A stretch of 9,984 nucleotides of DNA from Actinomycetota bacterium. GTDB taxonomy: Bacteria; Actinomycetota; Actinomycetes; Nanopelagicales; Nanopelagicaceae. Where the stretch lies: the NCBI GenBank assembly GCA_947463335.1, contig CANHRF010000027.1:1-9984 (forward strand). Direction: 5' to 3'. The position numbers were made by a program, and so were the translations under genes. Positions 1 through 6,581 of this stretch are shown piece by piece. The notes beneath the pieces are model-generated. The model did not search any database and had not been told where the DNA came from. It worked only from the letters and a program-made list of their open reading frames with translations. Position 1 is the first letter of the stretch. Every line of letters begins with the position of its first letter.

Positions 1-183
1 CTGAACATCCGCGCCTTGTTACGTCCTGCGGTTTTTGTACCCGAGAGCAAGGGCCTGAACGATTTGCTGCGGCAGTTTCGCGATAACCGTAACCACAAGT
101 TACTTGGGTCTCTTTATATTCTGGGTGGATCTCTGGCTTCATTCGTTTTCCTTTTCTATGTCTGGGTCCGCGTTAAGCGGTGA
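1..183 (+). CDS. C-terminal part of a CorC/HlyC-like CBS protein with an atypical membrane tail (partial)
   Basis: Frame 1 is open from the window edge to TGA at 181-183 and gives 60 residues; the start lies outside. Residues 3-32 (IRALLRPAVFVPESKGLNDL onward to NRNH) read like the linker and first part of the second CBS domain of the CorC/HlyC (DUF21-CBS) family, where RP-x-FVPESK...LL-x-x-F-x-x-x-R-x-H is typical. In that family the next residues are normally a hydrophobic strand plus DEYGG, the rest of the CBS fold and a CorC_HlyC domain. Here the frame instead continues into a hydrophobic stretch of about 23 residues (LLGSLYILGG to FYVWV) ending in RVKR, which looks like one transmembrane helix with a positive cytoplasmic end. 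Neither other forward frame restores the missing CBS part, so a simple frameshift does not explain it. It may be a truncated or fused paralogue, a deletion scar, an assembly join, or a different membrane family. The family call is a motif judgement. Confidence 0.6.
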   Translation: MNIRALLRPAVFVPESKGLNDLLRQFRDNRNHKLLGSLYILGGSLASFVFLFYVWVRVKR

Positions 184-229
184 ACCAGGTCATCGCCATA
201 GGTTATGGCTAGGTGCTTATCCTCTCGCG

Positions 230-280
230 AAAAGAGAAAACCGCAAAATCCGTGCGGGACTAGCGCGGACTTTGCGGTTT
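230..280 (-). terminator. Rho-independent terminator of the secreted-protein gene
   Basis: The arms 238-247 (AAACCGCAAA) and 271-280 (TTTGCGGTTT) pair perfectly over 10 bp. An inner extension, 249-252 with 266-269, pairs after a single mismatch. Read on the minus strand, the stem is followed by TTTTCTCTTTT (240 to 230), a good U-rich tail. It lies about 20 nt past the TAA of the minus-strand gene at 302-679. On the plus strand the U tract is weak, but it could also stop transcripts from the gene ending at 183. A smaller hairpin at 195-209 (GCCATA/TATGGC) lies just after that gene and lacks a U tract. Confidence 0.8.
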
Positions 281-301
281 ACTCGCCCTCGACGTGAAAA
301 G

Positions 302-679
302 TTATGCCTTTGGAGCCTTTGGAGCCTTCGCTGGTTTTGCTGGCTTTACAAGAGCAGCCTTTGCCGCCTTTGCACTTTCCCCAGCAGCTTTAACGGCAGC
401 CTTACGTGCATCCTTGGCTGCTTTCAACTCTGCATCTGTTGTGACATTTGCGAGAGCTGCTTGAAAATCTGAAAGCGCTTTAGCATTTGCGGCACGTAGC
501 GTGTCCATAATTGCGCGATGTGCATTTACGTAGTTATTTACCTCTGCTTGAAAGGTTGCCTGTGCTTGTGCGCGAGCAATTGCAGCCTCTTTGGTATCTG
601 CAGCAGATGCTGATGAAACTCCGCCAATTAGCGATGTTGCAATAATTGCTGTTGCAATAAACTTCTTAGACTTTGACAT
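302..679 (-). CDS. Small secreted alanine/lysine-rich protein of unknown function
   Basis: This 125-residue protein begins with a clear Sec signal peptide: a basic n-region (MSKSKK), a hydrophobic core at 7-20 and a likely cleavage site ASA|AD after residue 26. The mature part, about 99 residues, appears to be almost wholly helical. It has a polar segment with the few aromatics (around 43-60), then Ala/Lys-rich sequence, and a C-terminal run of KPA/KAP repeats (about 112-125) resembling the tail of histone H1-like proteins. Alanine makes up about one third of all residues and the tail is strongly basic. I recognise no enzyme motif, no LPXTG sorting signal and no lipobox cysteine. The export signal is seen; binding to cell wall, polyanions or DNA is only a guess from charge. 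The start is set by an AAGGAG box 6 nt upstream. The gene is monocistronic, ends in a strong terminator and is divergent from a TetR gene that might control it. Confidence 0.85.
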   Translation of the reverse strand: MSKSKKFIATAIIATSLIGGVSSASAADTKEAAIARAQAQATFQAEVNNYVNAHRAIMDTLRAANAKALSDFQAALANVTTDAELKAAKDARKAAVKAAGESAKAAKAALVKPAKPAKAPKAPKA

Positions 680-685
680 TTTCTA

Positions 686-691
686 CTCCTT
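686..691 (-). promoter_or_regulatory. Ribosome binding site of the secreted-protein gene
   Basis: CTCCTT on the plus strand reads AAGGAG on the minus strand, 6 nt before the ATG at 677-679. It is the best Shine-Dalgarno match at any start in the window, where most other starts have weak or no such site. It fixes the start of the 302-679 gene and suggests high translation. Confidence 0.85.
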
Positions 692-738
692 CATCGCTAA
701 CCGGGCGGCTCGCTGATAAGGCGATACTGCGCCTGCAC

Positions 739-757
739 TTTGTGAAGAGTTTGTGAA
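739..757 (-). promoter_or_regulatory. Tandem direct repeat, possible response-regulator (PhoP/OmpR-type) site
   Basis: On the minus strand this reads TTCACAAACTCTTCACAAA: two exact TTCACAAA copies with an 11-bp period, i.e. one helical turn, or equivalently TCACAAA-n4-TCACAAA. Actinobacterial PhoP sites are described as 7-bp direct repeats spaced by 4 bp (mycobacteria, TCACAGC-like) or 11-nt GTTCACC-like units (Streptomyces PHO box), so the layout matches although the bases differ in part. It lies about 60 nt upstream of the secreted-protein start. I see no convincing -10/-35 pair at the usual spacing from it. Confidence 0.4.
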
Positions 758-805
758 TGCCTTGCGCTCAGGCGGTGGAATTTGCCGAATCTGGGCTGAG
801 CCCCA

Positions 806-829
806 CGCACGGTGAGCGGCAAAATAAGG
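806..829. repeat. Intergenic motif copy 1 (upstream of tetR)
   Basis: CGCAC-GGTGA at 806-815 followed by GCGGCAAAATAAGG (816-829). The last 14 bases match 3234-3247 with one difference, and the preceding CGCA plus GTG are shared too. A reduced form, CGCA-GCGGCAA, occurs at 9580-9590 upstream of argS. All three are intergenic and within about 130 bp of a gene start. Function unknown. Confidence 0.35.
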
Positions 830-837
830 TAAACCAT

Positions 838-855
838 CTAAATTGAGTCAATTAG
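838..855. promoter_or_regulatory. Palindromic operator candidate for the TetR regulator
   Basis: CTAAATTGAGTCAATTAG contains a perfect 6-bp inverted repeat, AATTGA-G-TCAATT (841-853), flanked by a near-symmetric CTA/TAG. It lies 28 bp before the favoured ATG of the TetR gene, inside its leader or promoter, where TetR-family autoregulators usually bind. A second, shorter palindrome, GGGCT-G-AGCCC, is at 793-803. That TetR binds here is inferred from position and symmetry only. Confidence 0.45.
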
Positions 856-883
856 ACGGTAGAGAGCGTGCTTGACTTCTCCT

Positions 884-1489
884 ATGGCTGAAAACCTTCA
901 CCCGACCAAAGAGAAGTTAATCAAGACGACTTCGCACTTGCTTAAGTCAATGCACCCACGCGAAATTTCTAGCGAGATGGTTCTGACCCAATCTGGGATT
1001 TCGAAGGGATCGCTCTATCATCACTTTGAAGATCTTGAACATCTCATTGAGACTGCGCTTTTACGTCGATACGCGCGATGGGTAAATGTTAATTTAGATA
1101 CTTTTACAACAATGCTTATCTCAGCAAAGAATAGTGATGATGTTTATCGAACCTTGGTTGAAGTAACTAAGGCGTCACAAGATCGTAATTTAAAGAGCGA
1201 ACGTTTCTTCCGTGCAGAAGTTCTGACAAAAGCAGATAACAGTCCTAGGTTGGCGTTACAGCTTCAGGTTTTGCAGAATCAGCTAACCGAATCTTTAGCC
1301 GATCTCGTGCGAGAGGCCCAAGAGCGTGGCTTCTTTAAAAAGAGTAACGATGCGAAATCGATCGCGATCTTTGTCCAGGCATACACCTTGGGCAAGATTG
1401 TTGATGATTCAAGCGACTCCCCGGTAGACGCGGAGCTATACGCAAATCTCATTAACTCAATAGTTAAAGATGTATTTCTAGAGCCATAA
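884..1489 (+). CDS. TetR/AcrR-family transcriptional regulator
   Basis: From ATG 884 the product has 201 residues, the usual size for this family. An N-terminal helix (about 8-22) is followed by a TetR-type helix-turn-helix at about 28-47, seen as ISSEMVLTQSGISKGSLYHH with the typical SKGSLYHHF-x-x-x-E-x-L recognition-helix pattern. The remaining 150 or so residues are helical, as expected for the ligand-binding and dimer domain, but I cannot name a ligand from sequence. The upstream in-frame TTG at 872 would add four residues (MTSP). Only a weak GAG precedes that TTG and no clear ribosome site precedes ATG 884, so the start is uncertain. The gene is divergent from the secreted-protein gene and converges on rho, which suggests control of itself and perhaps of its divergent neighbour. 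The last five codons lie inside a stem-loop shared with the rho 3' end. Confidence 0.9.
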   Translation: MAENLHPTKEKLIKTTSHLLKSMHPREISSEMVLTQSGISKGSLYHHFEDLEHLIETALLRRYARWVNVNLDTFTTMLISAKNSDDVYRTLVEVTKASQDRNLKSERFFRAEVLTKADNSPRLALQLQVLQNQLTESLADLVREAQERGFFKKSNDAKSIAIFVQAYTLGKIVDDSSDSPVDAELYANLINSIVKDVFLEP

Positions 1490-1504
1490 ATCGCGCTCTA
1501 GAAA
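1475..1504. terminator. Stem-loop between convergent tetR and rho genes
   Basis: TTTCTAGAGC (1475-1484) and GCTCTAGAAA (1495-1504) form a perfect 10-bp stem with a 10-nt loop that carries the tetR stop codon. The rho stop codon (1505-1507 on the plus strand) directly abuts it. Being symmetric it can act on both strands. Neither side has a strong U tract, so efficiency is uncertain; it may serve as a transcript-end stabiliser. Confidence 0.6.
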
Positions 1505-3124
1505 TTACTTGCTGTCGTCAGAACCTGAAGTTGTCTTCTGGATCTGCATCAAGAACTCGACGTTGGACTTAGTGCCCTTCATCTTCTCAAGTAGCAACTC
1601 CAAAGCAGCCTGTGGTTCGAGGGCGTGAAGTACGCGACGCAACTTCCAGACAATGTTAAGTTCTTCACTTCCCATAAGAATTTCTTCCTTACGAGTACCT
1701 GAAGCAACAACGTTAACTGCTGGAAAGATTCGCTTATCAGCCATCTTACGATCGAGGATGAGCTCCATATTTCCAGTGCCCTTGAACTCTTCGAAGATAA
1801 CTTCATCCATACGAGAACCAGTATCAACAAGTGCGGTTGCAAGAATGGTTAGCGATCCGCCATCTTCGATATTACGTGCCGCACCGAAGAACTTCTTAGG
1901 TGGATACAACGCCGCTGAATCAACGCCACCCGAAAGGATGCGGCCTGATGCAGGAGCTGCAATGTTGTAGGCGCGACCTAAGCGAGTAATTGAATCGAGC
2001 AGAACGACAACGTCGTGGCCTAGCTCGACTAGTCGCTTAGCGCGTTCAATGGCTAGCTCTGCAATCGTGGTGTGATCATCTGCTGGGCGATCGAAAGTTG
2101 AAGCGATAACTTCGCCCTTTACGGAGCGTTGCATATCAGTAACTTCTTCTGGACGCTCATCAACTAGAACAACCATTAAGTGACACTCAGGATTGTTGGT
2201 TGTGATCGCATTTGCGATTGATTGCAAGACCATTGTCTTACCAGCCTTTGGTGGCGAAACGATAAGTCCGCGCTGGCCTTTACCAATTGGCGCAATTAAA
2301 TCGATAACGCGAGTTGTAAGAATATTTGGCTCAGTCTCAAGGCGCAGACGCTCTTGTGGGTAGAGCGGAACTAACTTGCCGAATTCAACGCGTCCACGCG
2401 CTTCATCTGGAGTTACGCCATTTATTGTTTCGAGAGTAATTAGTGGGTTGTACTTCTGGCGCTGTTCACCTTCGCGCGCTTGACGCACTTGGCCGGTTAC
2501 TACATCACCTTTGCGCAGTCCGTATTTACGTACTTGCTGCTGTGAAACATAGACATCGTTTGGTCCTGGCAGGTAACCACCAGTGCGAATAAATGAGTAG
2601 TTATCCATAATGTCAACGAGACCGCCGACTGGGACTAGAACATCATCTTCACCAATTACTGGTTCACGCTCTTCGCGCGGTCCACGTTCGCGGTTTCGAT
2701 CACGGCCCCGGTTGCGATCACGGCCACGTCCACGGTCGCGACCAGCAAAGTTGCGGTCGTTATCGCGTGGTCCATTGTCTTGGCCATCGTTTGAGCCTTC
2801 ATCATCGCCGTCATCATCACTTGAGTTGTTCTGTGTGTTTTCGCGGCTGGAATTCTTCTTAGCGTTGCGAGCTTCGCGACGTGCTTCGCGTTCTGCTTTG
2901 GCAGCTTCGCGGTTTGCGGCCTGTAAATCTGCGATCGCGGTTACAAGTGCATCTTTCTTTAGCTTTGATGCGCCATCGATACCTAGTTGCGCGGCAACTT
3001 CCTTTAACTTAGGAAGGCTCATTGCTGCTAATTCAGGACTATTCGAACGAACTGGTTCTACATCCTTGACTTGATCTTGATCTGTCATCTCTATCTTTTC
3101 ATTTAGGGCTTCGTCTACGCGCAT
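1505..3124 (-). CDS. rho: Transcription termination factor Rho
   Basis: Hexameric RNA-dependent ATPase/helicase that ends transcription. The 539 residues show a SAP-like Rho_N segment at about 34-68 (MSLPKLKEVAAQLGI...), a low-complexity linker at about 72-152 that is first Asn/Asp/Ser-rich and then Arg-rich with GRDRNR repeats, a cold-shock RNA-binding domain at about 160-235 (GGLVDIMDNYSFIRTGGYLP), and the ATPase core: Walker A PPKAGKT 291-297, VDERPEEVTD 321-330 with the catalytic Glu region, Walker B DVVVLLDS 371-378, and the R-loop area GTGNMELILDRKMADKRIFP. The charged insert is a known feature of actinobacterial Rho. ATG 3124 is not preceded by a ribosome site. ATG at 3086-3088 (MTDQDQVKD) is an equally good start and resembles the MTDTD start of mycobacterial Rho. 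The gene follows thrB after 140 nt and has a candidate promoter of its own. The rpmE gene often found after rho is absent here. Confidence 0.97.
   Translation of the reverse strand: MRVDEALNEKIEMTDQDQVKDVEPVRSNSPELAAMSLPKLKEVAAQLGIDGASKLKKDALVTAIADLQAANREAAKAEREARREARNAKKNSSRENTQNNSSDDDGDDEGSNDGQDNGPRDNDRNFAGRDRGRGRDRNRGRDRNRERGPREEREPVIGEDDVLVPVGGLVDIMDNYSFIRTGGYLPGPNDVYVSQQQVRKYGLRKGDVVTGQVRQAREGEQRQKYNPLITLETINGVTPDEARGRVEFGKLVPLYPQERLRLETEPNILTTRVIDLIAPIGKGQRGLIVSPPKAGKTMVLQSIANAITTNNPECHLMVVLVDERPEEVTDMQRSVKGEVIASTFDRPADDHTTIAELAIERAKRLVELGHDVVVLLDSITRLGRAYNIAAPASGRILSGGVDSAALYPPKKFFGAARNIEDGGSLTILATALVDTGSRMDEVIFEEFKGTGNMELILDRKMADKRIFPAVNVVASGTRKEEILMGSEELNIVWKLRRVLHALEPQAALELLLEKMKGTKSNVEFLMQIQKTTSGSDDSK
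2691..2744 (-). repeat. 18-bp tandem repeat coding the Arg-rich insert of Rho
   Basis: CGGTTTCGATCACGGCCC (2691-2708) and CGGTTGCGATCACGGCCA (2709-2726) are near-identical 18-bp units. A third, more diverged unit runs from 2727 to 2744. The period keeps the frame and encodes about six residues per unit (GRDRNR type). The repeat explains the low complexity of the rho linker and would favour length change by slippage. Confidence 0.75.
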
Positions 3125-3210
3125 TGAGTTCGTAAAAGCAGAAAGCCTGGTTATTTGGAATTGATTACCTGCCGACTTTCACCGTAACTTCCGGCTGAGC
3201 AAGTGGGTTA

Positions 3211-3240
3211 ACCATAGCACCTCGCCGCAGTGGGCGGCAA
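3211..3240 (-). promoter_or_regulatory. Candidate rho promoter
   Basis: On the minus strand TTGCCG (3240-3235) and TATGGT (3216-3211) are separated by 18 bp, an acceptable sigma-70-type arrangement. The start site would be near 3204, giving a leader of about 80 nt to ATG 3124 or 116 nt to ATG 3088. The 140-nt thrB-rho gap lacks a convincing terminator: only a GCCGC/GCGGC 5-bp stem without a U tract at 3224-3238. Read-through from the threonine operon therefore remains possible. Confidence 0.4.
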
Positions 3241-3247
3241 AATCAGG
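3226..3247. repeat. Intergenic motif copy 2 (upstream of rho)
   Basis: CGCAGTGG at 3226-3233 followed by GCGGCAAAATCAGG (3234-3247), matching copy 1 at 806-829 with one base difference in the 14-bp part and one base of spacing difference. It overlaps the candidate -35 and spacer of the rho promoter. See also 9580-9590. Confidence 0.35.
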
Positions 3248-3264
3248 AAAAATAAGGAAATTGG

Positions 3265-4191
3265 CTAGAGAACCATCGCTCCAGTGCGAGAAATCTCTAG
3301 GGATTTAGCTTCAAATTTACTTCCTGCGGCGCGGATTAATTCAGCCACATCTGATTCGCTGCCTGTGTGCAGGGCAAGGACAGTTGGCCCCGCGCCTGAA
3401 ATAAATGCTGCTACTCCAGCGCCACGCAACTTATTTAACAAGGCAAATGATGCTGGCATCGCCTCGCTGCGATATGACTGATGCAAGAAATCTTCAGTCG
3501 CTCTAAAGAGTAAATCTGGGCGCAATGTGAGCGCGTGAACCAAGAGCGCGGAGTTTGCAGAATTCTTTGCGGCATCACGATGTGGAATTGTCTCTGGCAA
3601 CATCTTGCGCGCCTTCGATGTAGAAACCGCAGTAGATGGAATAAAGGCAATTGCGCGGATACGAGTATCAACGCTCAACGAGATTGCTTGTGCAACGATC
3701 TTGCCGTGCTGATCTTCTTGCCAAGCAACGACGGCATTTCCGTAAAGAGCTGCCGCGACATTGTCAGGATGGCCTTCCATCTCGGTCGCCAGTTGCAATA
3801 ACTTTTCATCGCTCATTTTGTCGCTGCCTGTTAACACAAGAGCGCGCGCTAGAGATAGACCGCCAACTATTGCACTTGCCGAAGAACCAAGGCCGCGACC
3901 GTGAGGAATCACATTTAATGCGCGGACTGCGACCCCTTTTGGTTTCCCACCAAGAAAATCAAATCCTTTATACATCGCCTTAACAAGCAAGTTCTTATCG
4001 GTGCGTGGGACTTCATCCGCACCTTCACCAGTGACATCAATATCTAAACCAGCATCATCTAAAATCTGTGCGACATATCGATCATGCATGCCAAGTGCTA
4101 AACCAAATGCATCAAAACCTGGGCCTAAGTTGGCACTTGAAGCCGGTACTTGAACCTGAATTGGATTGGCTTTGAAGGTTGGTTTAGCCAT
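3265..4191 (-). CDS. thrB: Homoserine kinase
   Basis: Phosphorylates homoserine with ATP to O-phosphohomoserine, the substrate of ThrC. The 308 residues fit the family, and the order of motifs is that of a GHMP kinase: N-terminal VPASSANLGPGFDAFG (15-30), the ATP-binding glycine/serine loop PHGRGLGSSASA (96-107), the EGHPDNVAA motif (139-147), and the C-terminal GAGPTVLAL motif (266-274). ATG 4191 lies 5 nt after the thrC stop. There is no clear Shine-Dalgarno sequence in the intervening bases, so translation is probably coupled to thrC. It is the last gene of the tight argS-lysA-hom-thrC-thrB run and is cytoplasmic. No missing residue or frame break is seen. Confidence 0.96.
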   Translation of the reverse strand: MAKPTFKANPIQVQVPASSANLGPGFDAFGLALGMHDRYVAQILDDAGLDIDVTGEGADEVPRTDKNLLVKAMYKGFDFLGGKPKGVAVRALNVIPHGRGLGSSASAIVGGLSLARALVLTGSDKMSDEKLLQLATEMEGHPDNVAAALYGNAVVAWQEDQHGKIVAQAISLSVDTRIRAIAFIPSTAVSTSKARKMLPETIPHRDAAKNSANSALLVHALTLRPDLLFRATEDFLHQSYRSEAMPASFALLNKLRGAGVAAFISGAGPTVLALHTGSESDVAELIRAAGSKFEAKSLEISRTGAMVL

Positions 4192-4196
4192 AGCGA

Positions 4197-5282
4197 TTAC
4201 TTTAAACCCAACGCCTTCGCGGCGGCAGTGGCGTTAACTTTTACAACCTTAGGCTTAGCAAATTTCTCTAACGCCCAAGAAATATCTTTCAAGCCGTGTC
4301 CAGTAACAGTAATGACAATCTTCTTGCCCTTCGGCAATTTGCCCGCCTTCTTATATTTAATTAAACCTGCAATACCTGCCGCTGAAGAAGGCTCAACAAA
4401 TACGCCTTCTTTACCCGCAACAATTGCATATGCAGCCAAGATTTCTTTATCTGTGACTGAATCAATTACGCCACCTGATTTATCGCGCGCTTCAATCGCC
4501 TGATCCCAAGATGCTGGATTTCCAATGCGGATCGCGGTTGCAATTGTTTCCGGCTTCAGAACTGGCTTTCCTTTAACAAGCGGTGCAGCGCCGGCGGCTT
4601 GGAAGCCATACATCTGTGGAAGTGATTTAGAGATTCCATCTTTACGGTACTCGTTGTAGCCCTTCCAATATGCAGTGATATTTCCCGCGTTACCAACCGG
4701 AAGTGCGTGGATATCGGGAGCAAAACCCAACATATCTATTACTTCAAATGCTGCAGTCTTCTGTCCTTCAATTCGGTAAGGATTCACCGAGTTAACTAAA
4801 GCAACTGGGTAGTTTTCAGATAGCTCGCGGGCCAGTGTTAAACAATCGTCAAAGTTTCCATCAACCTGCAAAATCTGTGCACCGTGAATTACCGCTTGGG
4901 CTAACTTTCCAGTTGCTATCTTTCCGGCCGGGATTAGAACCGCAGAAATCATTCCTGCCTTAGTTGCATATGCCGCAGCACTTGCTGACGTATTTCCGGT
5001 AGATGCACAGATAACCGCTTTTGCCCCATCTTCGGCTGCTTTAGAGATCGCCATTGTCATTCCGCGATCTTTAAATGAACCAGTTGGGTTGATGCCTTCA
5101 AACTTTAACCAGACTTCATTTTCCAGAAGCTCAGAGAGATAGCAAGCGTAAATTAAAGGAGTTCCACCTTCGTGCAGAGTTACGACAGGAGTCTTTGCGC
5201 TAACTGGTAAGCGGTCGCGATATTCCTCGATCACTCCGCGCCATTGGTGCGCGCCAGATTTTTTACCTTTAAATAAACTCAT
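4197..5282 (-). CDS. thrC: Threonine synthase
   Basis: PLP enzyme that converts O-phosphohomoserine and water to threonine and phosphate, the last step of the pathway. The 361 residues match the short, actinobacterial-type threonine synthase. Visible are the PLP lysine in [11 protein letters not shown] (Lys71), the STGNTSAS substrate/PLP loop (94-101), the glycine loop PVGNAGN that holds the cofactor phosphate (195-201), FVEPSSAAG (295-303) and VTGHGLKD (326-333). No N-terminal regulatory extension of the plant, SAM-activated type is present. Its ATG overlaps the hom stop by 4 nt (5279-5282, ATGA), which indicates translational coupling. The product of hom passes through ThrB before ThrC, although thrC is transcribed first. 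Confidence 0.97.
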   Translation of the reverse strand: MSLFKGKKSGAHQWRGVIEEYRDRLPVSAKTPVVTLHEGGTPLIYACYLSELLENEVWLKFEGINPTGSFKDRGMTMAISKAAEDGAKAVICASTGNTSASAAAYATKAGMISAVLIPAGKIATGKLAQAVIHGAQILQVDGNFDDCLTLARELSENYPVALVNSVNPYRIEGQKTAAFEVIDMLGFAPDIHALPVGNAGNITAYWKGYNEYRKDGISKSLPQMYGFQAAGAAPLVKGKPVLKPETIATAIRIGNPASWDQAIEARDKSGGVIDSVTDKEILAAYAIVAGKEGVFVEPSSAAGIAGLIKYKKAGKLPKGKKIVITVTGHGLKDISWALEKFAKPKVVKVNATAAAKALGLK

Positions 5283-6577
5283 GCGGATAACGCTCCTTCA
5301 ACGCGGATAACGCTGGAGATCTTATTGACCATATCCATAGCGGTGAGTGAAGCAACAGTTGCTTTAAGTTCACCTTCTGTTGCTAAGTGAGTAACAATGG
5401 TTACTTCAGCATCGTTATTGCGGCCGGCTTGGTTAACAGTTTGAATTGAGACGCCGTGGCTAGCAAAGGTGGTCGCAATTGCCGCTAAAACACCTGCTTT
5501 ATCCGCTACTTCAAGGCGGATTAAGAACTTTGTCTTTGTGCTTTCAATCGGTGCAATATCGCGATCTGCGTAATCAGTTTCACGCTGTCCAACCGAGTTA
5601 AGTGCGATGTGGCGAGCAACAGCAACGACATCGCCCAGGATTGCCGATGCAGTCGGTGCGCCACCTGCTCCACGTCCATAGAACATTAGCGATCCAGCTG
5701 ATTCAGCTTCTACAAACACTGCGTTGTAAGCATCGCGAACCGAAGCAAGTGGATGGCTCTTATGCAACATCACGGGATGTACACGTACTGAAATTTCATC
5801 TGCAGGTGTCAGCTCTGCAATAGCTAATAACTTAATGACGTGATCCATCGACTTGGCGATATTTACATCTTCCAGAGTTATCTTGGAAATTCCCTCGCGA
5901 TAAACATCATCGACTGTGACGCGAGTGTGAAAGGCCAGTCCGGAGAGAATGGCCGCCTTGGCTGCCGCATCAAATCCTTCAACATCTGCAGTTGGATCTG
6001 CCTCGGCATAGCCCAGCGCTTGCGCCTCCTTTAATACATCAGCAAATTCACGATTATCTTCGTGCATCTTGGTCAAGATGTAATTTGTTGTGCCGTTGAC
6101 GATTCCCATTAAGCGGGTTACAAAGTCGCCGGCTAGTGAATCGCGCATCGGACGAATGATTGGAATCGCTCCAGCAACAGATGCTTCGTAATAAATATCT
6201 TCACCCTTGGCGTATGCGGCGGTAAACATTTCTGCACCGTGGCTAGCCAACAGGGCTTTATTTGCGGTCACAACAGATTTGCGATTTTCAATCGCAGTCA
6301 TTATCAATTCACGCGCTGGTTCGATTCCGCCAATAACTTCAATTACTAAATCAATCTCTGGATCGTTAACGATTGAGAAAGGATCGGTTGTGAAAAGAGC
6401 AGGGTTGATTCCTTCGTAAGGCTTAATGGTGCGCACTGCGATACGAGATAATTCAATCTTCACACCGGCGCGGGTAGAAAGTTCAGCGGTATCTGCCAAT
6501 AAAAGGCGGGCCACAGAACTGCCGACCACGCCGCAGCCGAGCATGCCGATACGTACAGGCTTATCTGCGGGGCTCAT
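5279..6577 (-). CDS. hom: Homoserine dehydrogenase
   Basis: Reduces aspartate semialdehyde to homoserine with NAD(P)H, the branch point away from lysine. The 432 residues comprise a Rossmann nucleotide-binding N-terminus with [12 protein letters not shown] (10-21), the VTANKALL segment with Lys107, the catalytic domain with [12 protein letters not shown] (301-312) and the [12 protein letters not shown] motif (200-211; Asp203 and Lys207 correspond to the catalytic pair), and a C-terminal ACT domain at about 350-425 ([20 protein letters not shown]). In this enzyme type the ACT domain usually mediates feedback inhibition by threonine, so flux control here is probably allosteric. It is monofunctional, with no fused aspartokinase. 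ATG 6577 lies 4 nt after the lysA stop; the only ribosome-site hint is a weak AGGCAG across the junction. A 4-nt overlap links it to thrC. Confidence 0.97.
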   Translation of the reverse strand: MSPADKPVRIGMLGCGVVGSSVARLLLADTAELSTRAGVKIELSRIAVRTIKPYEGINPALFTTDPFSIVNDPEIDLVIEVIGGIEPARELIMTAIENRKSVVTANKALLASHGAEMFTAAYAKGEDIYYEASVAGAIPIIRPMRDSLAGDFVTRLMGIVNGTTNYILTKMHEDNREFADVLKEAQALGYAEADPTADVEGFDAAAKAAILSGLAFHTRVTVDDVYREGISKITLEDVNIAKSMDHVIKLLAIAELTPADEISVRVHPVMLHKSHPLASVRDAYNAVFVEAESAGSLMFYGRGAGGAPTASAILGDVVAVARHIALNSVGQRETDYADRDIAPIESTKTKFLIRLEVADKAGVLAAIATTFASHGVSIQTVNQAGRNNDAEVTIVTHLATEGELKATVASLTAMDMVNKISSVIRVEGALSA

Positions 6578-6581
6578 CTGC

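Noticed and set aside
96..183. Frameshift as an explanation for the odd C-terminus of the first gene
   Set aside because: I read the other two forward frames past position 96 and neither contains the expected DEYGG or later CBS residues.
104..472. Plus-strand open frame of 122 codons
   Set aside because: It overlaps the frame-1 gene end, a terminator and the antisense of the well-supported secreted protein. It has many Cys/Trp residues and no family resemblance, as expected of a shadow frame.
1579..1842. Minus-strand open frame inside rho in another frame
   Set aside because: It lies within the conserved ATPase core of rho, which must be the coding frame. No ribosome site or family match.
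2691..2744. Short tandem units as a possible CRISPR-like array
   Set aside because: The 18-bp units are directly adjacent without spacers, keep the rho reading frame and encode a known type of Arg-rich linker.
2610..3074. Plus-strand open frame of 154 codons, Arg/Ser-rich
   Set aside because: It is antisense to the rho low-complexity linker; its composition (RSRP repeats) is the mirror of the GRDRNR coding repeat.
3224..3238. Hairpin GCCGC/GCGGC as a terminator between thrB and rho
   Set aside because: The stem is only 5 bp and is followed by GAGGTGC on the minus strand with no U tract; it overlaps the putative rho promoter.
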